Assembly: GCA_004524535.1 (NCBI GenBank)
Contig: SDNY01000015.1
Location: 1 to 44,573 of the forward strand
DNA from: Promethearchaeota archaeon
Lineage (GTDB): Archaea; Asgardarchaeota; Lokiarchaeia; Sigyniarchaeales; SOKP01
Length of the DNA stretch: 44,573 nt
Direction: 5' to 3'
The notes beneath the pieces were generated by a model that worked only from the letters and a program-made list of their open reading frames with translations, did not search any database and was not told the origin of the DNA. Made by a program: the position numbers and the translations under genes. This document shows positions 28,139 through 37,689 of the stretch, piece after piece (within the stretch, counting starts at the first letter, position 1; every line of letters begins with the position of its first letter).

Positions 28139-29665
28139 ATGCCATTCAAAGTTGGAATTGTATTTAATTATCTCCAATTACCAGATGTTTCCAAATTCCC
28201 TTTTGTTATCAATAAAAGAAGAGATGGAATATTAGTAAAGAAGGGTTTATTTGTTTATACAAAATCCACTGAAGGCTTCTTGATTGGGATTGTTGAAGAA
28301 ATTATATTGCTAAATGAGTATTTCTCCGATCCTCTTACTATAAGATCATATAATTCTAATTCTAATCCTAATATTTTAAAAGGACTTTTTCCCAGTGAAG
28401 ATTTTGAGTTTGCGATTGCTATTGTTAAATGTTTAGGTATAATTGAATTCGAAAATGAGCAACAGAAAAAGATTAAAAAGATTCAAAGAATGACCTTTCC
28501 AGCCAGTCCAGGAGCAGAAGTATATTTAGTAGAGGAAGATATTCTAAATATTTTCGTTGGATTTGATATGGTTAAGGGATTGAATATAGGGAAAGTTAAA
28601 ACTTCAAATTTCGAAGCTAAAATCAATATGAATCGTCTATTTAATAAACACTTTGCAGTTCTTTCTATTTCTGGAGGTGGAAAAAGTTATTTAATATCAG
28701 TAATAATTGAGGAATTATTAACTCGAAATGAAGAAATGGGTACACCAGCAATAATTTTAATTGATGTACATGGAGAATACACATATCTGAATGAAATAAA
28801 TGAATTAAAGGATAAAGTTAAAGTACAGAATATTTCATACATGCAGGTTGGAGTTCCAAAATTAAACCCTTGGTCATTTAAGAAATATCAAGAACAAATT
28901 TCTAATGTTCAAATTCGCGAACTCTCTAATTATATTCAAAAACTAAAAAATGATAATAAGAAAAAAGGGGGGTTCACTTTACATGATTTAATTGATATTA
29001 TTGATAATGATACACAAGTAGGTAAAAATACAAAACAAGCATTATTAGGATGGTTAACAGAATTAAATCGGTTAAATTTATTCGGCCCTAAAGAGAATCC
29101 TATAATCAATAACATTGTAAAACAAGGAGAATTGTCCATTTTTAATTTAGCAAATGAAACCAATATTAGAAAAAAACAAATTGTTGTTGATTATTTATGT
29201 AATAGATTATTTTATCTAAGGAGACTCAATAAAATACCTCCATTCTTATTAATTATAGAGGAAGCTCATCAATTTTGTCCTGAGGCATCACATTCGAGAG
29301 CTATATCAAAATCAATAATAGAAACCATCGCACGAGAAGGTAGAAAGTTTATGGCATGCTTATGCCTCATTAGTCAGAGACCTAAAAGATTGAGCTCTAC
29401 TGCCCTTTCTCAATTAAATTCAAAAATGATATTAAATATAAAAAATCCTTACGATTTAAAACATCTTATGGACAGTTCAGAAGCAATTTCTAAAGGATAT
29501 GCTCATATGATCTCCAGTTTAGGAGTCGGGGAAATGTTATTAACGGGGAATGCTGTTAATTATCCGATTTTTATTGATATAAGAGAAAGAGAATATAAAT
29601 CGAAAATTGAGGATGTAACATTGTCTCAAGTATGTTTAAATTGGCAGAATAAACAAGCCAATTAG
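28139..29665 (+). CDS. HerA-like ATPase (DUF87 / FtsK-HerA superfamily)
   Basis: FAVLSISGGGKSYLISVIIEELL (P-loop), IILIDVHGEYTYL, PPFLLIIEEAHQFCPEA (Walker B), TIAREGRKFMACLCLISQRPKRLSSTALSQLNSKMIL. Confidence 0.88.
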   Translation: MPFKVGIVFNYLQLPDVSKFPFVINKRRDGILVKKGLFVYTKSTEGFLIGIVEEIILLNEYFSDPLTIRSYNSNSNPNILKGLFPSEDFEFAIAIVKCLGIIEFENEQQKKIKKIQRMTFPASPGAEVYLVEEDILNIFVGFDMVKGLNIGKVKTSNFEAKINMNRLFNKHFAVLSISGGGKSYLISVIIEELLTRNEEMGTPAIILIDVHGEYTYLNEINELKDKVKVQNISYMQVGVPKLNPWSFKKYQEQISNVQIRELSNYIQKLKNDNKKKGGFTLHDLIDIIDNDTQVGKNTKQALLGWLTELNRLNLFGPKENPIINNIVKQGELSIFNLANETNIRKKQIVVDYLCNRLFYLRRLNKIPPFLLIIEEAHQFCPEASHSRAISKSIIETIAREGRKFMACLCLISQRPKRLSSTALSQLNSKMILNIKNPYDLKHLMDSSEAISKGYAHMISSLGVGEMLLTGNAVNYPIFIDIREREYKSKIEDVTLSQVCLNWQNKQAN

Positions 29666-29905
29666 TTAAAACAGTTCGCGCATCAAGGGCTCGTTTATTT
29701 TATCGTTATTTTTATTGAGAACAATCATTTTTTTCGTCTTTGAAACTCGGAAAACATTAATTATATTCATGGTTTCCAGCTTCATGAAAATTTCTTCCAA
29801 GACTAATGTGTTAATGAATGGGAATTCTTTTTTAAGTAATTCTTCCATTCTTTTATCTAACATCTCTCCTTTATTTTTTAGAAGCAACTCAATAATTATA
29901 TTCAA
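29666..29905 (-). CDS. Small predicted winged-helix protein
   Basis: 79 aa MNIIIELLLKNKGEMLDKRMEELLKKEFPFINTLVLEEIFMKLETMNIINVFRVSKTKKMIVLNK; wHTH-like; tail-to-tail with the HerA-like gene. Confidence 0.5.
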   Translation of the reverse strand: MNIIIELLLKNKGEMLDKRMEELLKKEFPFINTLVLEEIFMKLETMNIINVFRVSKTKKMIVLNKNNDKINEPLMRELF

Positions 29906-30053
29906 AATTGGTTTTTGGTTCCAACGATATGATTCGATAAAATTTCACCATAGGTGTTTTATTTTTAGATCTATTTAGATAATATAAAAAATTGAGGAAT
30001 AGATTTAAGTAATAAATTTAAAAAGAATAGCTTTTTAATTAAATTTTTTAATT

Positions 30054-32282
30054 TTATACAAATAATCTATCTTCTTTTGAATCATCTAATTGCCGTCTTT
30101 TTAATCGTTCTCCGAAATTTGTGTACCAATCAATTATTTCTTGAGTAATGCTTGGATTAACTAATTTTCTTGCTTCTCTAAAATGATCTTCAGAGATTTT
30201 TCGCGCTCGGATGTTCTCTCTGAGGGCTATCATGGCAGCTTCACGACAAAAAGTTTCTATATCGGCACCAGAAAAACCTTTAACCATTTGATTTAAAGTA
30301 GTAAGTTTTAAATTGCTTGTTAAGGGCATATCCTTAGTAAAGATTTTCAAGATTTCTAACGTTCCTCTCTCATTTGGGGGTGGAACTAATAAAATTCGGT
30401 CAATTCTTCCTGGTCTAATCAGAGCAGGGTCTAAAATATCGGGACGATTTGATGCTGCTATAACTACAATATCTTTATTTACTTCCAATCCGTCTAATTC
30501 AGTTAGAAATTGAGATAAAACTTTTTCAGACACACCCGAATCTGATGTGTGTCGACCTCGAGAAGGAGCAATAGAATCAAATTCATCAAAAAAGATAATG
30601 CATGGTGCTGCCATTTTAGCTTTTCTAAAAACCTCTCTTATTGCTTTTTCACTTTCTCCAACCCATTTTGACAATAATTCTGGCCCTTTGATAGAGATAA
30701 AATTTGCTTTGCTTTCCGTAGCTACCGCTCTTGCTAATAAGGTTTTACCGCATCCGGGAGGGCCATAAAGTAAAATTCCTTTTGGAGGAGTAATACCCAT
30801 CCTGATAAATATTTTTGGATGAGATAAAGGCCAATCTACCGCTTCTACTAATAATTGCTTCAAATCATCTAATCCACCTATTTGTTCCCATGTTACATTT
30901 GGTACCTCTACAAATACTTCTCTTATTCCAGAAGGCATTACTTCCTTTAACGCTTCGTCAAAATCGTTTTTAGTAACTTGAATTTGCTCTAACAATTCGG
31001 GATCAATATATTCTGATTCTAAGTCTATTTTGGGTAAATATCTTCTTAGAGCTGACATAGCCGCTTCTCGGCATACTGCTGAAATATCAGCCCCTACAAA
31101 CCCATGGGTTATTTGAGAGTAATCTTTTATTGAAAATTTTTTATCCAGCGGCATATTTCTAGTGTGTATCTGAAAGATTTCTCGACGACCTTTTTCATTA
31201 GGAACTTTTATTTCAATTTCACGATCGAACCGTCCAGGACGGCGTAAAGCTTCATCTAAGCTGTTAGGTCTATTCGTAGCACCTATAACAATAGTTTTTC
31301 CTCTACTATGTAATCCATCCATTAAAGCTAATAATTGTGCTACAACTCTTCGCTCAACTTCTCCAGTAACAGTCTCCCTTTTAGGAGCAATAGCGTCAAT
31401 TTCGTCAATAAAAATTATTGAAGGACTTTTTTCTTCCGCTTCGATAAAGAGTTTCCGCAGTTTTTTTTCAGATTCTCCGTAAAATTTACTCATAATCTCT
31501 GGTCCATTTATAGATATAAAATGAGCTTCACTTTCATTAGCAACTGCTCTAGCTAATAAAGTTTTTCCACAACCCGGTGGCCCTCTTAATAATACCCCTT
31601 TTGGAGGATCTATACCTAAGCGCTTAAATAAAGAAGGATGACGTAAGGGCAATTCAACCATTTCTCGCACTCTTTGTATCTCTCTATCTAAACCACCAAC
31701 ATCTTCATACGTAATATAATTAGTACCCCTTTCTTCGTCTTCTGTTACATGTTCGCTGATATGTAAAGACGACTCAGGTTTTATAACACATATTCCCTTT
31801 GGTCTCAAGCTAATAACTTTAAAAGTTATTTCCCTACTTATCCCTATTGAAATGAGAATAATATCATCAATCGTAACTGGATAATTATTTAATTTTCTTT
31901 TTACAAAAGATTCAAACCTTGGATTTGTTCTAATTTTAACACTGGCAGGTGCGATTACGATATTTTGTGCAACTTTAGCATCTACTTTCCTAATTTCAAT
32001 AGAATCATCAATACTAGTACCTGTATTTTTCCTTAATCTAGAATCGACTCGAACAATTCCCAAACCATTATCTTGAGGATAACTGGGCCACGCAATACCG
32101 GCACTTTCTTTTTTACCATTTAACGCGATAACATCCCCTGTCTGAATCTCTAGTTTTTCCATTGTTTCAGGGTCTATTCGAATAATATTCCTTCCAATAT
32201 CACGTTTCTTGGCCTTTTGCACTCTGAGTGTAAATTTTGGGTGCGAAACATCGGTATCATCGGCTTTATCTCCTTCAGTCAT
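30054..32282 (-). CDS. cdc48: CDC48/VCP-type AAA+ ATPase with two AAA domains
   Basis: N-domain plus two AAA modules (GPPGCGKTLLARAVANE / GPPGCGKTLLARAVATE; IIFIDEIDAIAPKR / IIFFDEFDSIAPSRG). Confidence 0.96.
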   Translation of the reverse strand: MTEGDKADDTDVSHPKFTLRVQKAKKRDIGRNIIRIDPETMEKLEIQTGDVIALNGKKESAGIAWPSYPQDNGLGIVRVDSRLRKNTGTSIDDSIEIRKVDAKVAQNIVIAPASVKIRTNPRFESFVKRKLNNYPVTIDDIILISIGISREITFKVISLRPKGICVIKPESSLHISEHVTEDEERGTNYITYEDVGGLDREIQRVREMVELPLRHPSLFKRLGIDPPKGVLLRGPPGCGKTLLARAVANESEAHFISINGPEIMSKFYGESEKKLRKLFIEAEEKSPSIIFIDEIDAIAPKRETVTGEVERRVVAQLLALMDGLHSRGKTIVIGATNRPNSLDEALRRPGRFDREIEIKVPNEKGRREIFQIHTRNMPLDKKFSIKDYSQITHGFVGADISAVCREAAMSALRRYLPKIDLESEYIDPELLEQIQVTKNDFDEALKEVMPSGIREVFVEVPNVTWEQIGGLDDLKQLLVEAVDWPLSHPKIFIRMGITPPKGILLYGPPGCGKTLLARAVATESKANFISIKGPELLSKWVGESEKAIREVFRKAKMAAPCIIFFDEFDSIAPSRGRHTSDSGVSEKVLSQFLTELDGLEVNKDIVVIAASNRPDILDPALIRPGRIDRILLVPPPNERGTLEILKIFTKDMPLTSNLKLTTLNQMVKGFSGADIETFCREAAMIALRENIRARKISEDHFREARKLVNPSITQEIIDWYTNFGERLKRRQLDDSKEDRLFV

Positions 32283-32375
32283 AAATATTCAATTATTATT
32301 AGAATTTATATGGTATATATATTAAATAATTAAATTCTGTAAAAATTTTTGCTTTTTAAAATATAAATGAAATTC

Positions 32376-33416
32376 TTATTTTTTAAAATATCTATCAAGC
32401 GAAACTTGAGTTTTAGAAGAATCTTTTTTCCTTAAACGTTCCAAAGCGTTTTTAATTCTAGATTCTGAAAAATTATGTTGCTCAATCATCAGCTCTTCGA
32501 TTTTTTCGTAATCTATTTTATTCCAGATTAATTTGGGATATTCTTTTTTAATATCGGGATTTAAAAAAATATCTTTTATTTGATTAACCACATCTAAATC
32601 TATTTCAATTCCTTTAACCTTATTTTTTATAATATTTTCTATTGATTTATGTTCTTTTATTAACTCCAATGCTTTATGCTGTCCAATTCCTTTAATACCT
32701 GGGAAAAAATCTGTCCCTATTAAAACTCCCATACCAATTAGTTGTTCCCGAGTTATCCCCAGATTATTTAAGAATTTTGATAATGAAACATATTCGATAT
32801 CTAGAGTGACTGTAGTATCCTTAACCTTTTTGCTTCGACTCACGGCAAAATTTCTTATTAATCTTTCTCCTCCAAACAATAAAGTATCATAATCTTGAGA
32901 AGCACAAGCCCAAGCATCCCCTCTTTCTACCATATATGCAGATTGAGATTCCCCTTCTGAGCTAGCCTCAACGAGTGGGATGCCCATAAATGTAATTAAT
33001 TTTTTACTCTCTTCAATCATATCAGAATCGAGCTTGGATGTCATTTGAGCAAATTTTTTCGCCTCTTTAAAATCCTCTTTTTCCTGTGCCTCAACCATTT
33101 TGACTTTAGCTTCTTCTTTTACCTTCCTTCTTTCTTTAATTGTCTTTAACTTTAATTCAGATGGTTTTCCATCAAAAATGTAAATAGGTTTGATATTATG
33201 TTCTATGAAATTTATTGTTCTATAAAATAATCCTGAAAGATGCGAGGTAATGTTACCCTCGTAATCTTTCAATGGCGTTCCATCTCTCTGACGAATAATT
33301 GCTAAGAATTGATAAATAGTATTGAACGCATCAATTGCAATTTTTTTTGAGAATAAGTTCTCGAAGGTAATTGATCTCTTTACTTCTCCCACTAATTCAT
33401 TAATTTTTATTCCCAT
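32376..33416 (-). CDS. fen: Flap endonuclease 1
   Basis: MGIKINELV, IYIFDGKPSELK, VEASSEGESQSAYM, CASQDYDTLLFG, GTDFFPGIKGIG; C-terminal PIP box QVSLDRYF. Confidence 0.96.
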   Translation of the reverse strand: MGIKINELVGEVKRSITFENLFSKKIAIDAFNTIYQFLAIIRQRDGTPLKDYEGNITSHLSGLFYRTINFIEHNIKPIYIFDGKPSELKLKTIKERRKVKEEAKVKMVEAQEKEDFKEAKKFAQMTSKLDSDMIEESKKLITFMGIPLVEASSEGESQSAYMVERGDAWACASQDYDTLLFGGERLIRNFAVSRSKKVKDTTVTLDIEYVSLSKFLNNLGITREQLIGMGVLIGTDFFPGIKGIGQHKALELIKEHKSIENIIKNKVKGIEIDLDVVNQIKDIFLNPDIKKEYPKLIWNKIDYEKIEELMIEQHNFSESRIKNALERLRKKDSSKTQVSLDRYFKK

Positions 33417-33494
33417 TATAATTTCTCATTGCACTTTGTCTTTATCTAATAATAATTGGATATTCTCATATATAATTTCCACTATAACCTTATT

Positions 33495-34046
33495 TTATTT
33501 TTTTGGTCGTCGCTTTAGTTTTAATCCGCATTTTTCACAGTTTTTATTTAAATTTTCAGCTTTTATTTCTTTACAATAAGGACAATAAACTTCCCAGATA
33601 ATTTTTGATTTAATTCCTTTTTTAAATAGAGGAGCGAATGGAATGTCTAATTCTGAACATAAATTTTCCATTGAATAATCGTTAGTATAAATCATTATAT
33701 TAATTGATACCGTCTCTTTCAACTCTAATGTTAACGCGATTAATTCTTTATCTGTGTTTGATAAAGCGTTATAATCTCCCGTTAATTCTGATTTTTTATC
33801 TACCTCCTCAATATATTTATTTGAAGGTGTTTTTAAAATCAACTTCTTGCTATCAATGGCTGCTTGAATTTTATTTAAGATATTTCTATTTTTATTAATA
33901 TATTTGTCTATTTTAATTTCTTCAATGACATTTGGCGTAGTGTAAATTTCACTTTTCAATAAATTGAAATCTATCCCCGTGAGAAAAATATTTGTATCAA
34001 AAATTAAAATTTCATTATTCTTCTTATTATCCTTCTGAAGAGTCAA
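33495..34046 (-). CDS. nob1: Nob1-like rRNA maturation endonuclease (PIN domain plus zinc ribbon)
   Basis: N-terminal PIN (ILIFDTNIFLTGID) and C-terminal CPYCKEIKAENLNKNCEKCG ribbon. Confidence 0.85.
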   Translation of the reverse strand: MTLQKDNKKNNEILIFDTNIFLTGIDFNLLKSEIYTTPNVIEEIKIDKYINKNRNILNKIQAAIDSKKLILKTPSNKYIEEVDKKSELTGDYNALSNTDKELIALTLELKETVSINIMIYTNDYSMENLCSELDIPFAPLFKKGIKSKIIWEVYCPYCKEIKAENLNKNCEKCGLKLKRRPKK

Positions 34047-34048
34047 GT

Positions 34049-34960
34049 TTATTCCTCAGGACTATCGTTTATCGGTAGAAAACGACCCGTACCGATAATT
34101 TTTTTTCTTAATCTCTTAAAATAATTCTCGTATAGATTTTTAGATAAACGGATAAGATGTGTCTCAGAATTTGCTTTCCGAATTCTTATTAATGTGTTCG
34201 GCTGAATATCTTTTATTACTTGTTGACCATCTACCACAATCTTAGCATTCAATCGAGGTCTTAAAAGCTCAATCTCTATTTCTGATTCAATAGGAAGAAC
34301 CATAGGTCTTAATCCAGAACGAGCAAAACTATTTAGGGGAGTTAATTGCATAATTTCTGTGTTTGGTGTAATTATTGACCCCCCAGCACTTAGGTTATAA
34401 GCTGTGGACCCAGTTGAGGTCGAGATAATTACTCCGTCTAAATAGCTTCGATTGAGGAAAACTCCATTAACTCTTACTGACACTTGTAAAACTTTTGAAT
34501 GTTTGGAGGAAACGATTAGTATCTCGTTTAACGCATTTTTGAGTTTAATTTCTTCATTATCTTTAACTATATAAGGAGTAATTTTAGAACATTTTTCGAT
34601 AATATACTCTCCATTTAATAACGGATTTAAATCTTTAAATACAATTCTTTCATTAGATTCGTCTAAAAATCCTATAGAACCAATGTTTACGCCAAATATT
34701 GGAGGGGGATCATTTTGAGGTAAACGATTTGCTACTCTGAGAAGGGTTCCATCACCACCAATCGAAATTAAAAACTTTATCTCGCTGGCATTCATTTCAT
34801 TTAAATCTTTACCACTATGGGGAAGAATTTTTGGTGCTATTCTAGTTTCTGGGTAAACAACTTCACCCTTCTTGATTAGAAATTCAAAAATCCTTTTAGC
34901 TAACTTAATTGCTCTTTCCGAATCCATTCGGCAAGCTATTGCGATCCCTTTTTTCTCCAT
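34049..34960 (-). CDS. nadK: NAD kinase
   Basis: SIGGDGTLLRVANRL, GVNIGSIGFLDE, DGVIISTSTGSTAYNLSAGGSI: ATP-NAD kinase signature. Confidence 0.95.
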   Translation of the reverse strand: MEKKGIAIACRMDSERAIKLAKRIFEFLIKKGEVVYPETRIAPKILPHSGKDLNEMNASEIKFLISIGGDGTLLRVANRLPQNDPPPIFGVNIGSIGFLDESNERIVFKDLNPLLNGEYIIEKCSKITPYIVKDNEEIKLKNALNEILIVSSKHSKVLQVSVRVNGVFLNRSYLDGVIISTSTGSTAYNLSAGGSIITPNTEIMQLTPLNSFARSGLRPMVLPIESEIEIELLRPRLNAKIVVDGQQVIKDIQPNTLIRIRKANSETHLIRLSKNLYENYFKRLRKKIIGTGRFLPINDSPEE

Positions 34961-35059
34961 AAAAACACAAAATCTCTTAATTGGAATTAATAAATTTTTA
35001 AAGCTGATTTTAAAAATACAATTAATTAAGAAAGATTGAATTAACTTATGTGAAAATAT

Positions 35060-35500
35060 TTATGTAGTAAATACCCTATTGATAAGCGTTTTTCCAGCTA
35101 ATTGCCAATAATCTACTTGTGAGGACGACATTTTACTAGGATCGGCTTGTAGTTCTTTTAATTTTTTTATTAAATCTTCATCTTTAGGCCAATCTATATC
35201 CACGGAGTCATAACTTTCTAAATCCATGACATTAATGAGTTTGTCCTCAATATAGTTAATCTGGGCATTGCCCTTTATAATTTCTGGAACCTCCACCATT
35301 TGACCACTCGGAAAAGTTAAAGATCTCTTGTTATTATCAAACATTCCAATACAAGACACCCGGACTTTTGCATGTCCATGTTTGCCACTTTTCGAACGTT
35401 CAGTACTTTTTATAACGCAAGGTTCATCATCAACCATGATAAAATTTCCAGTCTTAAGCTTCTGAATTTCAGTTCGACGTATGCTAATTTTAAACACCAA
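35060..35500 (-). CDS. eif5a: Translation initiation factor 5A (aIF5A)
   Basis: NFIMVDDEPCVIKSTERSKSGKHGHAKVRV, including the hypusination-loop pattern GKHGHAK. Confidence 0.93.
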   Translation of the reverse strand: MVFKISIRRTEIQKLKTGNFIMVDDEPCVIKSTERSKSGKHGHAKVRVSCIGMFDNNKRSLTFPSGQMVEVPEIIKGNAQINYIEDKLINVMDLESYDSVDIDWPKDEDLIKKLKELQADPSKMSSSQVDYWQLAGKTLINRVFTT

Positions 35501-35636
35501 TCTTAGTTAATTTTTGAATATTTTTATTTTTAACATTTCATTCTTTTTAATTTATTAATATTTTTATTAAAAAAAAAATATTAGGTTTTGAATATTAAAT
35601 AAAATAGGTAAAAAAAAAGTAGAGATTACTTGATTT

Positions 35637-37013
35637 ATGGTTTTAGAAAATCTCGGTCGTAATTTAGATAACGCTATTAGAAAATTACGTCGACTTCCCA
35701 GAGTAGATAAGGATGCCATCAATGCTCTAATTCAAGATTTGCAACGAGCACTTCTAAGTGCGGATGTAAAAGTCGAATTAGTGTTTGAGATGACAGAGAA
35801 TATTAAAAAAGAGGCAATGAATACTAAACTTCAGAAGGCAAAAAGAAAGGATTTCGTTATTTCGTTAATCCACGATGAATTAGTGCGTGTTTTAGGAGGG
35901 AAACAAGCTCCTATAAGGATAAAACCGGGGAAAAAAAATGTAATTCTACTTGTAGGAATCCAAGGTTCAGGTAAAACCACAACGATTGGAAAATTGGCAA
36001 AATTTTACAATAGCAAGGGTTATAAAGTCGCTACAATCACGACGGACACTTATCGCCCCGGAGCTTACGAACAACTGGTTCAATTAACTAAACAAATTCC
36101 TGTAAAATGTTATGGTAATCCGAACGAAAAAAATGCTTTAAAAATCGCTGTTAAAGAAACTAAAAAAGCGTTAGCAGATGGACATGACATAATTTTAGCC
36201 GATACAGCAGGTAGACATAAAGAGGAAAAAGAATTAATGACAGAAATGCAGAAGATTGAAAATGTCTTAAAGCCAAACGAAACTATCCTTGTGATTGACG
36301 GAACACTTGGCCAACAGGCTTACCCTCAAGCTGAAGAGTTTGGCAAAGCAACAAATCTCGGAAGCATTATAGTTACAAAATTAGACGGTACAGCAAAAGG
36401 GGGTGGTGCCTTATCTGCTTGTGCTGCTACCAATGTTCCTATTCGTTTTATTGGTGTTGGCGAGAAAATAGATGCCTTTGAAGAATTTGAAGCGACTAGT
36501 TTTGTAGGTACCCTTTTAGGTATTCCAAATCTCGAAGCTCTTATACAAAGAGTTCAAGAAGCAGAAGTTGTCCCAGATCCAGAAACGGTTAAAAGAATGA
36601 TGCATGGAAAATTTACACTCGAAGATTTATATCATCAGATCAAAAATATAAAAAAGGTCGGCAAAATGCGGGAAATTCTTGCGATGATGGGGGGAGGGAA
36701 CATTCCCGACGCCTTAAAAGATGATGCAGAAAGAAATATTGAAAAGTGGCGTGTTGTATTAGATTCTATGACGCAGGAGGAGAAGAACGAGCCAAAAATT
36801 ATTAAAAAGACAAGGAAAAGACGAATAGCAATCGGTTCGGGTACAGAATATGCCGTAATTAATAAAATGTTAGACCAATATAACCAAATGAAGAAAATGA
36901 TGAAACGATTTTTACAGGCTCGCAAAAAGGGAAAAGGAATGCCGGGAATGCCAGGAATGGGAAAAGGTGCTGCAGCATTTATGGATAAATTAAGTAAAAA
37001 TTTTAAATTTTAG
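35637..37013 (+). CDS. srp54: Signal recognition particle 54 kDa protein
   Basis: VGIQGSGKTTTIGKLAKFY, TTDTYRPGAYEQL, DTAGRH, TKLDGTAKGGGALSA, Met-rich M domain. Confidence 0.97.
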   Translation: MVLENLGRNLDNAIRKLRRLPRVDKDAINALIQDLQRALLSADVKVELVFEMTENIKKEAMNTKLQKAKRKDFVISLIHDELVRVLGGKQAPIRIKPGKKNVILLVGIQGSGKTTTIGKLAKFYNSKGYKVATITTDTYRPGAYEQLVQLTKQIPVKCYGNPNEKNALKIAVKETKKALADGHDIILADTAGRHKEEKELMTEMQKIENVLKPNETILVIDGTLGQQAYPQAEEFGKATNLGSIIVTKLDGTAKGGGALSACAATNVPIRFIGVGEKIDAFEEFEATSFVGTLLGIPNLEALIQRVQEAEVVPDPETVKRMMHGKFTLEDLYHQIKNIKKVGKMREILAMMGGGNIPDALKDDAERNIEKWRVVLDSMTQEEKNEPKIIKKTRKRRIAIGSGTEYAVINKMLDQYNQMKKMMKRFLQARKKGKGMPGMPGMGKGAAAFMDKLSKNFKF

Positions 37014-37028
37014 ATATTCTTACTTTTC

Positions 37029-37688
37029 TTGATTAGATTGGTAAATTTCTTATTATTAGTTAAAAAACTCACCAACTATAATAAAAAGGATATTGATATA
37101 GGAAAAACACCTCTTGAAATTTACAAAATTTGCTCTTGTCTTCGGGAAACTTTCTGTCTATCCTATGCGATTAGAAAAGAGAATAACTTATTTTTATATT
37201 TTCAAAATGAAGGGGTATTAATTAAATTTGAAGGGAATAGATTAAAATATTTAGGTCCGGACGAGCGTTCGCAAGCTTTATTATTAAGAAAAGCCATAGA
37301 CAAAATAAACTTAGTTAATTCTTCAGATATTGAAAAATGGAGAAAATCAACCCCCGGTATTTATATAAGGAATTTTTCCAATAACGAATCGTTTATTAAA
37401 TATTTTAAATCTTTTCCATCTTTCAATCCTATTTTTCTAATTAATGATAATGATGTAGAAAAAGTAAATTCATATCTTACAGTTAATGAATTTGAAACTT
37501 TAAATACTATATCTGACTTTTTCTACATTATTCCCGCATATAATATAATAATTGAAGATTCCAACTTTTTTCAACTGTTTAAAGAGTTGAAAGATATAAA
37601 ATTTTTAACGCTTTCAAAAATTAATAGTATAGAAGATAAATTTTTGTATGTTAATTTTCGATTAGATTTATTGAAAAAACAAGATTAA
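37029..37688 (+). CDS. TrmY-like SPOUT protein (tRNA pseudouridine-54 N1-methyltransferase family), divergent C-terminus
   Basis: FQNEGVLIKFEGNRLKYLGPDERSQALLLRKAIDKIN...STPGIYIRNFS matches the TrmY signature (RFEGxxxRYLxPDERSxAxLIRKAL ... SPGIYV). Confidence 0.68.
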   Translation: MIRLVNFLLLVKKLTNYNKKDIDIGKTPLEIYKICSCLRETFCLSYAIRKENNLFLYFQNEGVLIKFEGNRLKYLGPDERSQALLLRKAIDKINLVNSSDIEKWRKSTPGIYIRNFSNNESFIKYFKSFPSFNPIFLINDNDVEKVNSYLTVNEFETLNTISDFFYIIPAYNIIIEDSNFFQLFKELKDIKFLTLSKINSIEDKFLYVNFRLDLLKKQD

Positions 37689-37689
37689 T

